Of a stretch of 6,727 nt of DNA, positions 1 to 6,672 are shown one piece after another. The notes under the pieces were generated by a model that was not told the origin of the DNA, did not search any database, and saw only the letters and a list, made by a program, of their open reading frames with translations. Both the position numbers and the translations under genes were made by a program. Position 1 is the first letter of the stretch. Each line of letters starts with the position of its first letter. The stretch spans positions 1 through 6,727 of the forward strand of contig CASFRQ010000136.1 of assembly GCA_949296785.1 (NCBI GenBank). The letters are read 5' to 3'. Source of the stretch: an uncultured Alphaproteobacteria bacterium. GTDB taxonomy: Bacteria > Pseudomonadota > Alphaproteobacteria > CASFRQ01 > SAAU01.

Positions 1-707
1 CGTATTATAATATTTTAATTGCCTTGATGGGCGCCTGTATGGGATGGGAATGGGAAACAATGGTTTCGGGAAGGCTTTCCTCCATCGGGATGATTATCGG
101 GACAGCGGCCGTGATGGTTTCTTTTGTAACGATGGAAATGCCGGAACTTTCTTTATTGATTATTCTTGTTTCTGCTCTATTTGTTTATTTTAAATCCGGA
201 AAGAATGTCCTGCTGACTTTCGGCGCTTTTTATGTGGGATTGCCGATTGCTTCCATGATTTATATTTATTATATCAAAGATGCGACAAGCGTGGACATTG
301 TCTTATGGCTGCTGTTTGTTATTTGGGCGACGGACACGGGAGGTTATATCGTGGGGCGGACGGTCGGAGGACCGAAACTGTTACCGAAAATCAGCCCGAA
401 GAAGACTTGGGCCGGCCTTATCGGTGCAATGGTGTTTGCCGGAGGTGTTTCCTATGGTTTCGGCCTTTTACGCGGAGTTGAAGGTTTTTCTCCGATATTA
501 TTGGCGGGAATCGGCGCAGTTATGGCGGTGATTTCTCAGGCGGGGGATTTCTTTGAGTCTTGGATTAAAAGACGGCTGAATTTAAAGGATTCCAGTCAGC
601 TGATTCCCGGGCACGGCGGTATTTTTGACCGGGTGGACGGCTTGTTGTTCACAGCGCCGGTAGTCGCGGTGATTTTGATTTTTATCAATTTGGGTTTTTT
701 GCCGTAA
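1..707 (+). CDS. cdsA: Phosphatidate cytidylyltransferase (CDP-diglyceride synthase), 5' end cut by the window
   Basis: This inner-membrane enzyme converts phosphatidic acid and CTP to CDP-diacylglycerol, the precursor of the major phospholipids. The frame is open to the left edge (first full codon at position 3), so the gene begins upstream and the TTG at 24 and ATG at 27 are internal codons. About 234 residues are visible, against roughly 270-285 in the family, so some 35-50 N-terminal residues are missing. Several hydrophobic segments are visible. The conserved stretch with DTGGY, then KISPKKTWAG, lies near 339-410. The C-terminal family signature, S-x-x-KR-x4-KD-x2-x2-x-PGHGG-x-x-DR-x-D, is fully intact at 558-638 and includes the metal and CTP-site Lys-Asp and Asp-Arg residues. 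In many alphaproteobacteria cdsA sits in frr-uppS-cdsA-dxr-rseP-bamA; here rseP follows directly. The identification is very secure. Confidence 0.96.
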   Translation, partial: YYNILIALMGACMGWEWETMVSGRLSSIGMIIGTAAVMVSFVTMEMPELSLLIILVSALFVYFKSGKNVLLTFGAFYVGLPIASMIYIYYIKDATSVDIVLWLLFVIWATDTGGYIVGRTVGGPKLLPKISPKKTWAGLIGAMVFAGGVSYGFGLLRGVEGFSPILLAGIGAVMAVISQAGDFFESWIKRRLNLKDSSQLIPGHGGIFDRVDGLLFTAPVVAVILIFINLGFLP

Positions 708-715
708 AAAATCGG

Positions 716-760
716 AAAGAAAGGAAGAGTCCGGTATTTTTTGCGGCTTCTTCCTTCTTT
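716..760 (+). other. Imperfect hairpin in the cdsA-rseP spacer
   Basis: A purine-rich arm (716-733) faces a pyrimidine-rich arm (744-760) across a T-rich 10-nt loop. Pairing from the loop outward is CCG/CGG, one mismatch, a G-T wobble, then about eight consecutive pairs (AGAAGGAA-type against TTCTTCC), then a weaker outer end. No T-run follows the 3' arm; the next bases are GTCAGAAA. It therefore does not look like a normal intrinsic terminator. It could be an attenuator, an RNA processing site or an mRNA-stabilising 3' end for cdsA, or a leader element for rseP. The structure is read by eye and its function is unknown. Confidence 0.4.
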
Positions 761-819
761 GTCAGAAACCGCTGGGCGGAGACGAACTTTTTATTCTAAG
801 ATAAAACTGGATTTTGGGG

Positions 820-1932
820 ATGACGGAAATTTTAACTTTTTTTCAATATTTAATCGCTTTTTTGGCGGTATTGTCGCTGATTGTGATTGTTCATGAATGC
901 GGCCACTTTTTTGTGGCACGTTTTTTCGGTGTGAAAGTGGAAGAGTTTTCTTTCGGCTTTGGCAAAGAGTTGTGGGCCAGGACGGATAAGAAAGGAACGC
1001 GGTGGAAAGTGTGCCTGATTCCTTTGGGCGGTTATGTTAAAATGTTGGGGGACGAAGATGCGTCCAGTTCTTCTCATTCTTTGGAAAAGGTGCCGGAAAG
1101 CGAAAGAGTTCATACATTTGTGGAGCAGGCGCGTTGGAAACAGGCTTTGATTATCGTGGCCGGTCCCGGCATGAACTATGTGTTTGCAATTATTTTGCTG
1201 ATGGGATTGTTTATGACAGTGGGCGAAGTAAAAATCCCGCCCGTTGTCGGCGGCTTGATGGACGGTTATCCTGCTCAGGCGGCAGGATTGCAGGTCGGGG
1301 ACAGGATTTTAACCATTAACGAAAAGGAAATAAGCGATTATACGGATATCAGCCGGGTGGTACAGATTTCCGATTATGGTAAGCCTTTAACGGTGAAAGT
1401 ACGGAGAGGAGAAGAGGAATTATCCTTTACACTCCGTCCGAAAGAGGAGGAAGGGGAAAATCAGGTGCCTCTTATAGGAATCCAGTCTTCTACTCAGACG
1501 GAAGTCAGTTTGAACAGATTAAATCCCTGGGCGGCGTTTAAACTATCCTTGAAGTTTTCCTATGATATGACGAGAGATACTTTAACTTATTTGGGGCAGG
1601 TTTTGACGGGCGCTCGGTCGGCAAAGGAAATGCGCGGCCCTGTCGGCATTGCGGAGGCCTCCGGAGACGCTTCAAAACAAGGATTGCTGAGTTTTATCCT
1701 GTTTGTGATACAAATTTCTTTAGGAGTCGGGCTGATGAACCTGTTGCCGGTGCCGGTTTTGGACGGCGGCCATTTGCTGATTTACCTGATTGAGGGAATT
1801 ATCAGACGTCCTTTGCCTGAAAAAGTGCAAAGAATTTTAATGAGTATAGGACTTTTTGTTCTATTGGGATTATTTTTGTGGACAATGGTGCAGGATATCC
1901 CTAGAATTATCCAAAGGGTATTTTTGAAATGA
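820..1932 (+). CDS. rseP: RseP-type intramembrane zinc metalloprotease (site-2 protease family, M50)
   Basis: This membrane-embedded protease cleaves transmembrane segments such as anti-sigma factors and signal-peptide remnants. From ATG 820 it has 370 residues. The first membrane segment (about 8-31) carries the zinc motif HECGH (His25, Glu26, His29). A GFG turn (46-48) and GGYVKM (70-75) match the membrane-associated loop of the family. A second hydrophobic segment lies near 108-133, followed by one PDZ domain (about 140-208). The third catalytic block, NLLPVPVLDGG, supplies Asp315 in a C-terminal segment, and a last helix is near 337-357. E. coli RseP is about 450 residues with two PDZ domains; the single-PDZ form is common in alphaproteobacteria. 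The start is uncertain: an in-frame TTG lies at 814, and neither start has a good Shine-Dalgarno. ATG 820 is preferred because it gives the usual short N-terminus. The stop overlaps bamA by 4 bp, which suggests translational coupling. Its actual substrates here are unknown. Confidence 0.95.
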   Translation: MTEILTFFQYLIAFLAVLSLIVIVHECGHFFVARFFGVKVEEFSFGFGKELWARTDKKGTRWKVCLIPLGGYVKMLGDEDASSSSHSLEKVPESERVHTFVEQARWKQALIIVAGPGMNYVFAIILLMGLFMTVGEVKIPPVVGGLMDGYPAQAAGLQVGDRILTINEKEISDYTDISRVVQISDYGKPLTVKVRRGEEELSFTLRPKEEEGENQVPLIGIQSSTQTEVSLNRLNPWAAFKLSLKFSYDMTRDTLTYLGQVLTGARSAKEMRGPVGIAEASGDASKQGLLSFILFVIQISLGVGLMNLLPVPVLDGGHLLIYLIEGIIRRPLPEKVQRILMSIGLFVLLGLFLWTMVQDIPRIIQRVFLK

Positions 1933-4196
1933 AAAAAGTATTATCTTTTTGGACGGGGGTTTTTCTTTTGGGGTACGGTGTTCAGACCGCTTTTGCCCAA
2001 GAAGTTGTGCATCGTTTTAAAACGCAGGGGAACAGCCGTATTGAGCCGGAGACGATTTATTCCTATCTTTTCATTAAGGAAGGAGATAAGGCGACGGACG
2101 CCGCGATTGATAAAAGTGTGAAAGCTTTATTCGCCACAGGTTTGTTTGCCGATGTGAATATTTCGGCCGAAGGCGATCTTTTGATGATTCGCGTGGTGGA
2201 GAATCCTGTTATCAACCAGATTTATTTTGAAGGAAATGATAAGCTGGATGATAAAGCTTTGACGGCGGAAATTCAATTAAAGCCCAGAGGTGTTTATACA
2301 AAAGCCAAAATTCGGTCGGATACGGAGAGAATGCTGGAGTTATACAGACGCGTCGGCCGTTTTAATACGACGATTTCTCCGAAAATCATTGAGAGAGAGC
2401 ATAACCGTGTTGATGTCGTTTTTGAAATAGATGAGGGAAATCCCGCTTATATTCAGAAAATCTCTTTTTTGGGAAATAAAAAATTTTCGGATGATGATTT
2501 AAAGGGACAGCTGATAACAAAGGAAAAAAGGTGGTATCGCTTTTTTTCTTCCACGGATACTTACGACCCTCAAAGGTTGGAGTTTGACCAACAGCTTTTG
2601 CGCAGTTTTTACCTGTCCCGCGGATATATTAATTTTAAAGTGGAAGCTGTTTCCGTGGAATTGACACCGGACAAGCAATCTTTCTTTATTACTTTTGATA
2701 TTAAGGAAGGGGACAGATTCCGCGTTTCGGAAGTGGCTGTCTCTTCTTCTTTGCCTAAAATAGATAAGAAAGATTTGATGAAATTGGTTGAGGTAAAGGT
2801 GGGGCGGTATTACTCCTCAAAAGATGTTGATGCAACCTTGGAAGCCATGACAGACTTTTTGGGCCAGCATGGATATGCTTTTGTTGAAATTGTTCCTCAG
2901 GTGTCGCCGGATGAAAAAAACAAGACTGTTAAAATTACTTTTGAGGTCAAGGAAAGCGAGCGTATTTTCATTGACCGTATTAACATTTCCGGCAATACAA
3001 GGACTTTGGACAAAGTGATTCGTCGTGAGATGAGATTGCAGGAAGGGGATGCTTTTAACGGGGAAAGGTTGAGGAAATCCAAGCAAAACATTGAAAATCT
3101 CGGTTATTTTTCAAAAGTGGAAATGGATACGAAACCGGTAGAGGGTGTCTCGGATAAAACGGACATAGTTTTGAATGTGCAGGAAAAACCGACAGGTTCT
3201 TTGAGCTTCGGCGTCGGTTGGTCCACTTATGACGGCGCTTTGCTGGATATAGGTATTCAGGAGCGTAACTTGTTAGGCAAAGGGTATGTTATCGGGGCTT
3301 CGGCGTCTATTTCCGAAAATGATATTGTTTATGACCTAAGTTTTACGGACCCTTATTTCTTGGACTATAACCTGTCTTTCGGGGTTGATCTTTTCCATGT
3401 GCAGAGGGATTATAAAGACACAAGCTCTTATGATTCCGAGATGACCGGCGGCGCGTTGAATTTCGGCTGGAACTGGACGGATTATTTGTATCAGTCCGCT
3501 TCTTATACTTTACAACAGGACAAGATTTCAAATGTGGATTCGGATGCTTCGCTTTTAATTAAAGAGCAAGCGGGAACGAGTATCGTGTCCATGGTTGGTC
3601 AGGTGCTTACCTATGACCGTCGGGACAATCGTTTTAATCCGACGGAAGGGTATTCTTTGACATTGGGGACGGATTTCGCCGGTATAGGGGGGGATACGAA
3701 GTTCGCACGCGTGACGGTGTCCGCTTCTCAGTATTTTTCTTTTTGGGACAAGTTCGTCTTGTCTTTTTCCGGTACGGCCGGGTACATTAAGGGTATTGGA
3801 CAGAATTTACTGATTAACAATCGTTTTTTCCTGGGGGGCGGTAACTTGCGCGGTTTTGAGGCCGGAGGCGTCGGCGCCGTTACGAAGTTTAATGATGACT
3901 TTTTGGGAGGCGATTGGCGCGTGACGGCTTCCGCCCAGCTGAACTTTCCTTTGGGATTGCCGCAGGAAGTTGGTTTAAACGGCAAGGTTTTTATTGATGC
4001 CGGCGTTTTGGGCCGTCCTATCGGTTTGGATAAAAGTCAGTATTACTATTCTTCAAAACCCAGGGTTTCCATTGGCTTTGGGTTGATTTGGAGATCTCCG
4101 ATGGGTCCCATCAATATAGATTGGGGGTTCCCTGTCATAAAAGAGAAATATGACAAAAAAGAAATATTTAGGTTAAACTTTGGAACAGGATTTTAG
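1929..4196 (+). CDS. bamA: Outer membrane protein assembly factor BamA (Omp85 family)
   Basis: BamA is the central barrel of the BAM complex, which folds and inserts beta-barrel proteins into the outer membrane. The 755-residue product starts with a signal peptide: Lys2-Lys3, a hydrophobic core, and likely cleavage after AFA (residue 23). Five POTRA domains can be read in series at about 24-93, 94-172, 173-262, 263-344 and 345-420. Several begin with the typical 'I-x-x-I-x-F-x-G-N' strand (for example near 95-103, 175-183 and 347-355). The barrel runs from about 422 to the end. It holds FFLGGGNLRGF (633-643), with Arg641 in the conserved (V/L)RGF lid-lock motif, and ends in an aromatic-rich strand with terminal Phe755, as expected for a beta-signal. 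Length and architecture match full-length BamA. The ATG overlaps the rseP stop (ATGA), and skp follows 3 bp after the stop. The product is complete, with no sign of frameshift. Confidence 0.97.
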   Translation: MKKVLSFWTGVFLLGYGVQTAFAQEVVHRFKTQGNSRIEPETIYSYLFIKEGDKATDAAIDKSVKALFATGLFADVNISAEGDLLMIRVVENPVINQIYFEGNDKLDDKALTAEIQLKPRGVYTKAKIRSDTERMLELYRRVGRFNTTISPKIIEREHNRVDVVFEIDEGNPAYIQKISFLGNKKFSDDDLKGQLITKEKRWYRFFSSTDTYDPQRLEFDQQLLRSFYLSRGYINFKVEAVSVELTPDKQSFFITFDIKEGDRFRVSEVAVSSSLPKIDKKDLMKLVEVKVGRYYSSKDVDATLEAMTDFLGQHGYAFVEIVPQVSPDEKNKTVKITFEVKESERIFIDRINISGNTRTLDKVIRREMRLQEGDAFNGERLRKSKQNIENLGYFSKVEMDTKPVEGVSDKTDIVLNVQEKPTGSLSFGVGWSTYDGALLDIGIQERNLLGKGYVIGASASISENDIVYDLSFTDPYFLDYNLSFGVDLFHVQRDYKDTSSYDSEMTGGALNFGWNWTDYLYQSASYTLQQDKISNVDSDASLLIKEQAGTSIVSMVGQVLTYDRRDNRFNPTEGYSLTLGTDFAGIGGDTKFARVTVSASQYFSFWDKFVLSFSGTAGYIKGIGQNLLINNRFFLGGGNLRGFEAGGVGAVTKFNDDFLGGDWRVTASAQLNFPLGLPQEVGLNGKVFIDAGVLGRPIGLDKSQYYYSSKPRVSIGFGLIWRSPMGPINIDWGFPVIKEKYDKKEIFRLNFGTGF

Positions 4197-4199
4197 AAA

Positions 4200-4874
4200 A
4201 TGAAAAAAATTTATTCTTTCTTAGTGATTGTTATTTTGGCGGCTTTAATCGGCGCCGTCGGATTTGGGTTTTATAATATGAAGGAAATATCGGCTCAAGT
4301 GGCTGTTTCAAAACCGAAAATCGGTGTGTTGAATATGGCTTTGGCGGCTCAAAAGGCTGAAGTTTATCGGTATGTTTTTGCAGAGAAGGCAAAATATGAG
4401 GAGAAATATCAGAAAGAGTTTGAGGCTGAAAGAGATGCTCTTCAGGAAAAGGAAAAAGCTCTGACGGAACAAAGAAACGCTCTGAATGAGGAAAGCGCTA
4501 AATTGGCGAGTGAACAGGCTGATATGGCTCAATCTGTTTTTGCGGAAAAGCAAAAGTTGTTTCAGCAAAAGGTTGCCGATTTCCAAAAAGAGATTGAATC
4601 TTTTCAGGGACAGCTGCAAGAACTTCAGGAAAAGTATGCGTTGAAAGCTCAAAAGCTGCAAAAGTCTGCCGAAGAAGCTTCCAATGAGATTATGAAAGCT
4701 TCCGAAAAAGCGCTGACAAAAATCAACGATAAGGAAAAGTTTGATGTGATATTGAATCAAACGGCTGTTGTTTTTTATTCGGACGGCGTAGACATCACAA
4801 ACGAATTTGTTAGCGGATTGGATGATATTATTCAAAAGGTTGACTTTAAAGATCCGGAAAAACAGTCTCTTTAG
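4200..4874 (+). CDS. skp: OmpH/Skp-like periplasmic chaperone, long form with possible N-terminal anchor
   Basis: Skp-family proteins hold unfolded outer-membrane proteins in the periplasm and pass them to BAM. The 224-residue product has a Lys2-Lys3 start and a hydrophobic segment (about 5-26). IGVLNMALAAQK (41-52) follows, resembling the first strand and helix of OmpH proteins. A long Lys/Glu/Gln-rich coiled coil spans about 58-175, and the C-terminal core has VILNQTAVVFYSDGVDIT (183-200), which matches the family's 'D-I-T' end. E. coli Skp has about 160 residues, so the coiled-coil arms here are longer. The hydrophobic segment is followed by a polar stretch; a signal-peptidase site after ISA (residue 32) is possible but late, so the protein may stay membrane-anchored. 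It begins 3 bp after the bamA stop with GGA-rich sequence upstream, and the bamA-skp-lpxD-fabZ order strongly supports the call. The symbol follows the family name; sequence identity to E. coli Skp is likely to be low. Confidence 0.85.
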   Translation: MKKIYSFLVIVILAALIGAVGFGFYNMKEISAQVAVSKPKIGVLNMALAAQKAEVYRYVFAEKAKYEEKYQKEFEAERDALQEKEKALTEQRNALNEESAKLASEQADMAQSVFAEKQKLFQQKVADFQKEIESFQGQLQELQEKYALKAQKLQKSAEEASNEIMKASEKALTKINDKEKFDVILNQTAVVFYSDGVDITNEFVSGLDDIIQKVDFKDPEKQSL

Positions 4875-4957
4875 GCTTTTTGAATTTAATAAAAGTTTAA
4901 TTTTTCTTTTTGGAAAATAAGTTAACATAGCTTCGGAAAAAAAGGAGTTCCTCTATT

Positions 4958-5986
4958 ATGTCTGACAGTCGGTTTTTTAAAAAAGCGGATTCGCTTACCT
5001 TGGCGCGGATTATTGAAATAACGGGTGCCCGTCTTGAGGGTGAAGGTGATTTATCCCGTTTATTTGACGATGTTCAAGGGTTGGATAAGGCCGGGGAAAA
5101 GGATGTGTCTTGGATGTTTGTTTCCTCCATGAAAGAGGCGCTGCTTCATTCCAAGGCAGGCGCCTGCCTTGTCAGCGAAGAGTTTGCTCCTTTTGTTCCG
5201 AAGGAAACGGTTTGTTTGGTGTGCAAGGATCCTCACAGATCTTACGGCTTGTTATCTCAGGCTTTTTATCCGGTTGAGGTGAACGGTATTGTCAGCGAAA
5301 GGGCTTTTGTAGACAGCTCCGCCGTTATCGGCGAAGGGACGCAGGTAGACGCCGGCGCTTATATCGGACCGAAAGTTGTTTTGGGTAAAAGATGCCACAT
5401 TTATCCGAATGCCGTGGTGATGGATGCCGTCCAGATGGGAGACGACTGCATTGTTGGTCCAAACGCGACGGTCAGTCACTGTTTAGCCGGGAATAAGGTT
5501 TATATTTACCCGGGGGCTCAAGTCGGACAGGACGGGTTCGGGTTTGCCATGAGTGCGCAAGGGCCGGTGAAAGTTGTTCAGTTAGGTCGTGTGATTATCG
5601 GAAACGATGTGGAAATCGGTTCAAATACAACGGTTGACAGGGGGGCCATGGGCGATACGGTTATCGGAAACGGCGTGCGCGTGGATAATCTGGTCCAAAT
5701 TGCTCATAATGTAAAAGTGGGGGATAACTGTGTCTTAGTTTCTCAGGTTGGTATTGCCGGCAGCACTGAACTGGGGCCGTTTGTCGTTTTGGCAGGTCAG
5801 GCCGGGTTGGCCGGACATATTAAAATCGGGGCAGGAGCACAGATTGCGGCGCAGTCCGGTATCTTGCAAGATGTTCCGGCCGGGTCAAGGCTGATGGGAA
5901 CGCCGGCCGTTCCGTTAAAAGAGTATTTCAGACAAGTTGTAACTTTGCAAAAATTGGCAAAACAGAAGAAAAAAGAAGGAGAGTAA
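4958..5986 (+). CDS. lpxD: UDP-3-O-(3-hydroxyacyl)glucosamine N-acyltransferase
   Basis: LpxD transfers a 3-hydroxyacyl chain from acyl-ACP to the 2-amino group of UDP-3-O-acylglucosamine, the third step of lipid A synthesis, in the cytoplasm as a homotrimer. The 342-residue product has an N-terminal uridine-binding domain (about 1-110). A left-handed parallel beta-helix of hexapeptide repeats follows (about 111-310), with many I-G-x-x-x-x/V-G-x-x-x-x turns. Diagnostic blocks are GQDGFGFA (190-197), NTTVDRGAMGDTVIG (223-237), QIAHNVKVGDN (247-257, with His250 at the position of the catalytic His239 of E. coli LpxD) and GLAGHIKIG (283-291). The C-terminus is a short Lys-rich helix, so the length is normal. 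AAGGAG at 4942-4947, 10 nt before the ATG, fixes the start. The 83-bp AT-rich gap from skp is the largest inside this stretch. No convincing promoter or terminator was found there, so co-transcription with bamA-skp is likely but not proven. Confidence 0.96.
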   Translation: MSDSRFFKKADSLTLARIIEITGARLEGEGDLSRLFDDVQGLDKAGEKDVSWMFVSSMKEALLHSKAGACLVSEEFAPFVPKETVCLVCKDPHRSYGLLSQAFYPVEVNGIVSERAFVDSSAVIGEGTQVDAGAYIGPKVVLGKRCHIYPNAVVMDAVQMGDDCIVGPNATVSHCLAGNKVYIYPGAQVGQDGFGFAMSAQGPVKVVQLGRVIIGNDVEIGSNTTVDRGAMGDTVIGNGVRVDNLVQIAHNVKVGDNCVLVSQVGIAGSTELGPFVVLAGQAGLAGHIKIGAGAQIAAQSGILQDVPAGSRLMGTPAVPLKEYFRQVVTLQKLAKQKKKEGE

Positions 5987-5992
5987 GAAAGG

Positions 5993-6490
5993 ATGTCAGA
6001 AATTCAAGAAATTTCCACCCCTCAGGACAGTGAAGAATTTATCGCTTCGGTCGGTATCGGTGAAATTTTATCCATGTTGCCGCACAGGTATCCGTTTTTG
6101 TTGATTGACCGTGTTGAAAATATTATCAAAGGTCAGTCCGGAACGGGGATAAAAAATGTGACAATTAACGAACCGTTTTTCCAGGGACATTTCCCCGGAA
6201 ATCCTGTTATGCCGGGGGTGCTTTTGATTGAAGCGTTGGCTCAGACTTCCGCTATTGTCGTGTTGTCCGGTTTTAAGGGTGAAGACGATTTTTCAAAGTA
6301 CGGCGTTTTTTTCATGACCGTGAATGATGTTAAGTTTAGGAAGCCTGTTCTTCCCGGTGATACTTTGGAACTGTTTGTGAAGAAGGAAAAAAGTGTCCGG
6401 AATGTTTGGAAATTCAAAGGTGAGATTAAGGTCAGAGGAACTTTGGTCGCAGAGGCTGAATTTTCTGCAATGATTTATAAGCGGGATTGA
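5993..6490 (+). CDS. fabZ: 3-hydroxyacyl-[acyl-carrier-protein] dehydratase FabZ
   Basis: FabZ dehydrates (3R)-hydroxyacyl-ACP to trans-2-enoyl-ACP in fatty acid elongation. It works in the cytoplasm with a hot-dog fold and competes with LpxA and LpxD for hydroxyacyl-ACP. The 165-residue product shows LPHRYPFLLIDRV (29-41), then FQGHFPGNPVMPG (63-75) and LLIEALAQ (77-84). His66 and Glu80 are spaced 14 apart, as are the E. coli catalytic pair His54 and Glu68. The protein has about 12 extra polar residues at the N-terminus relative to E. coli FabZ (151 residues). The start is still well supported, because an AAGGAGA site (5976-5982) inside the end of lpxD lies 10 nt upstream of the ATG and no alternative start precedes the conserved core. 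It starts 6 bp after the lpxD stop and is surely co-transcribed with it. In most alphaproteobacteria lpxA follows; here a terminator does. Confidence 0.96.
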   Translation: MSEIQEISTPQDSEEFIASVGIGEILSMLPHRYPFLLIDRVENIIKGQSGTGIKNVTINEPFFQGHFPGNPVMPGVLLIEALAQTSAIVVLSGFKGEDDFSKYGVFFMTVNDVKFRKPVLPGDTLELFVKKEKSVRNVWKFKGEIKVRGTLVAEAEFSAMIYKRD

Positions 6491-6512
6491 TTTTTCTTTT
6501 TCGCTTTATTGG

Positions 6513-6540
6513 AAATTCCCCTTAAAAGGGGAATTTTTTT
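6513..6540 (+). terminator. Rho-independent terminator after fabZ
   Basis: A perfect 9-bp stem, AAATTCCCC (6513-6521) with GGGGAATTT (6528-6536), encloses the loop TTAAAA and runs into a T-tract that reaches 6540. It begins 22 bp after the fabZ stop and should end the cdsA/rseP-to-fabZ transcript. The opposite strand has no T-run after the stem, so it looks one-directional. Confidence 0.93.
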
Positions 6541-6627
6541 ATGTTTTAAGAAAAATAATCGTCCATTATGGAATAAGTCTCTGAAAGAGGCAGTTTATTT
6601 AGTTTATATTCTGTCGGGGTGGAAATA

Positions 6628-6661
6628 ATGAAGCTTATTTGACATTGAAAAAACGCTTCAT
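6628..6661. repeat. 7-bp inverted repeat flanking the -35 element
   Basis: ATGAAGC (6628-6634) and GCTTCAT (6655-6661) are exact reverse complements, 27 bp centre to centre. They lie just before the -35 box and directly against the -10 box of the downstream promoter, with the second arm sharing one base with the -10. This placement fits an operator for a dimeric or looping repressor, but a 7-bp repeat in AT-rich DNA can also arise by chance. Confidence 0.4.
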
Positions 6662-6666
6662 ATAAT
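6639..6666 (+). promoter_or_regulatory. Consensus sigma-70-type promoter downstream of the cluster
   Basis: A perfect -35 TTGACA (6639-6644) and a perfect -10 TATAAT (6661-6666) are separated by 16 nt, one short of the 17-nt optimum. Transcription would start near 6672-6676 and run rightward out of the window. AT-rich sequence lies 28-43 bp upstream of the -35. Twelve matches out of twelve, just past a terminator, make this a strong candidate for the start of the next unit. No start codon with a ribosome-binding site follows before the window ends, so the product is unseen. The region 6541-6638 holds no gene I can support. Confidence 0.8.
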
Positions 6667-6672
6667 AAATAT

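Noticed and set aside
24..29. TTG 24 / ATG 27 as the true start of the cdsA gene.
   Set aside because: The frame is open to the window edge with hydrophobic, CdsA-like residues before these codons, and starting here would remove the first membrane segment; the gene begins upstream of the window.
716..760. The spacer hairpin as an intrinsic terminator of cdsA.
   Set aside because: The 3' arm is followed by GTCAGAAA and not a T-tract, and the stem contains mismatches; it is listed only as a hairpin of unknown role.
784..800. GAACTT followed by TCTAA, resembling pieces of a sigma-E-type (extracytoplasmic) promoter upstream of rseP.
   Set aside because: The two pieces are only a few bases apart instead of about 16, and no suitable -10 lies at the right distance, so this looks like chance.
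741..896. A TTG-started open frame of about 51 codons running from the spacer into rseP in another frame.
   Set aside because: It needs a TTG start about 14 nt from an SD-like run that is itself in a hairpin arm, it overlaps the well-supported rseP start, and the product resembles nothing known. It shows no convincing trace of a dxr remnant either.
4308..4928. A 206-codon open frame on the minus strand opposite the skp-like gene.
   Set aside because: It lies antisense to a coiled-coil gene rich in GAA, AAA and CAA/CAG codons, whose complements (TTC, TTT, TTG, CTG) rarely create stops. Its product is a low-complexity Leu/Phe/Ser string with no recognisable domain.
4880..4928. TTGAAT and TAACAT in the skp-lpxD gap as promoter hexamers.
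   Set aside because: They cannot be paired with each other at a 16-18 nt spacing, and neither has a plausible partner in an AT-rich stretch where such matches are common.
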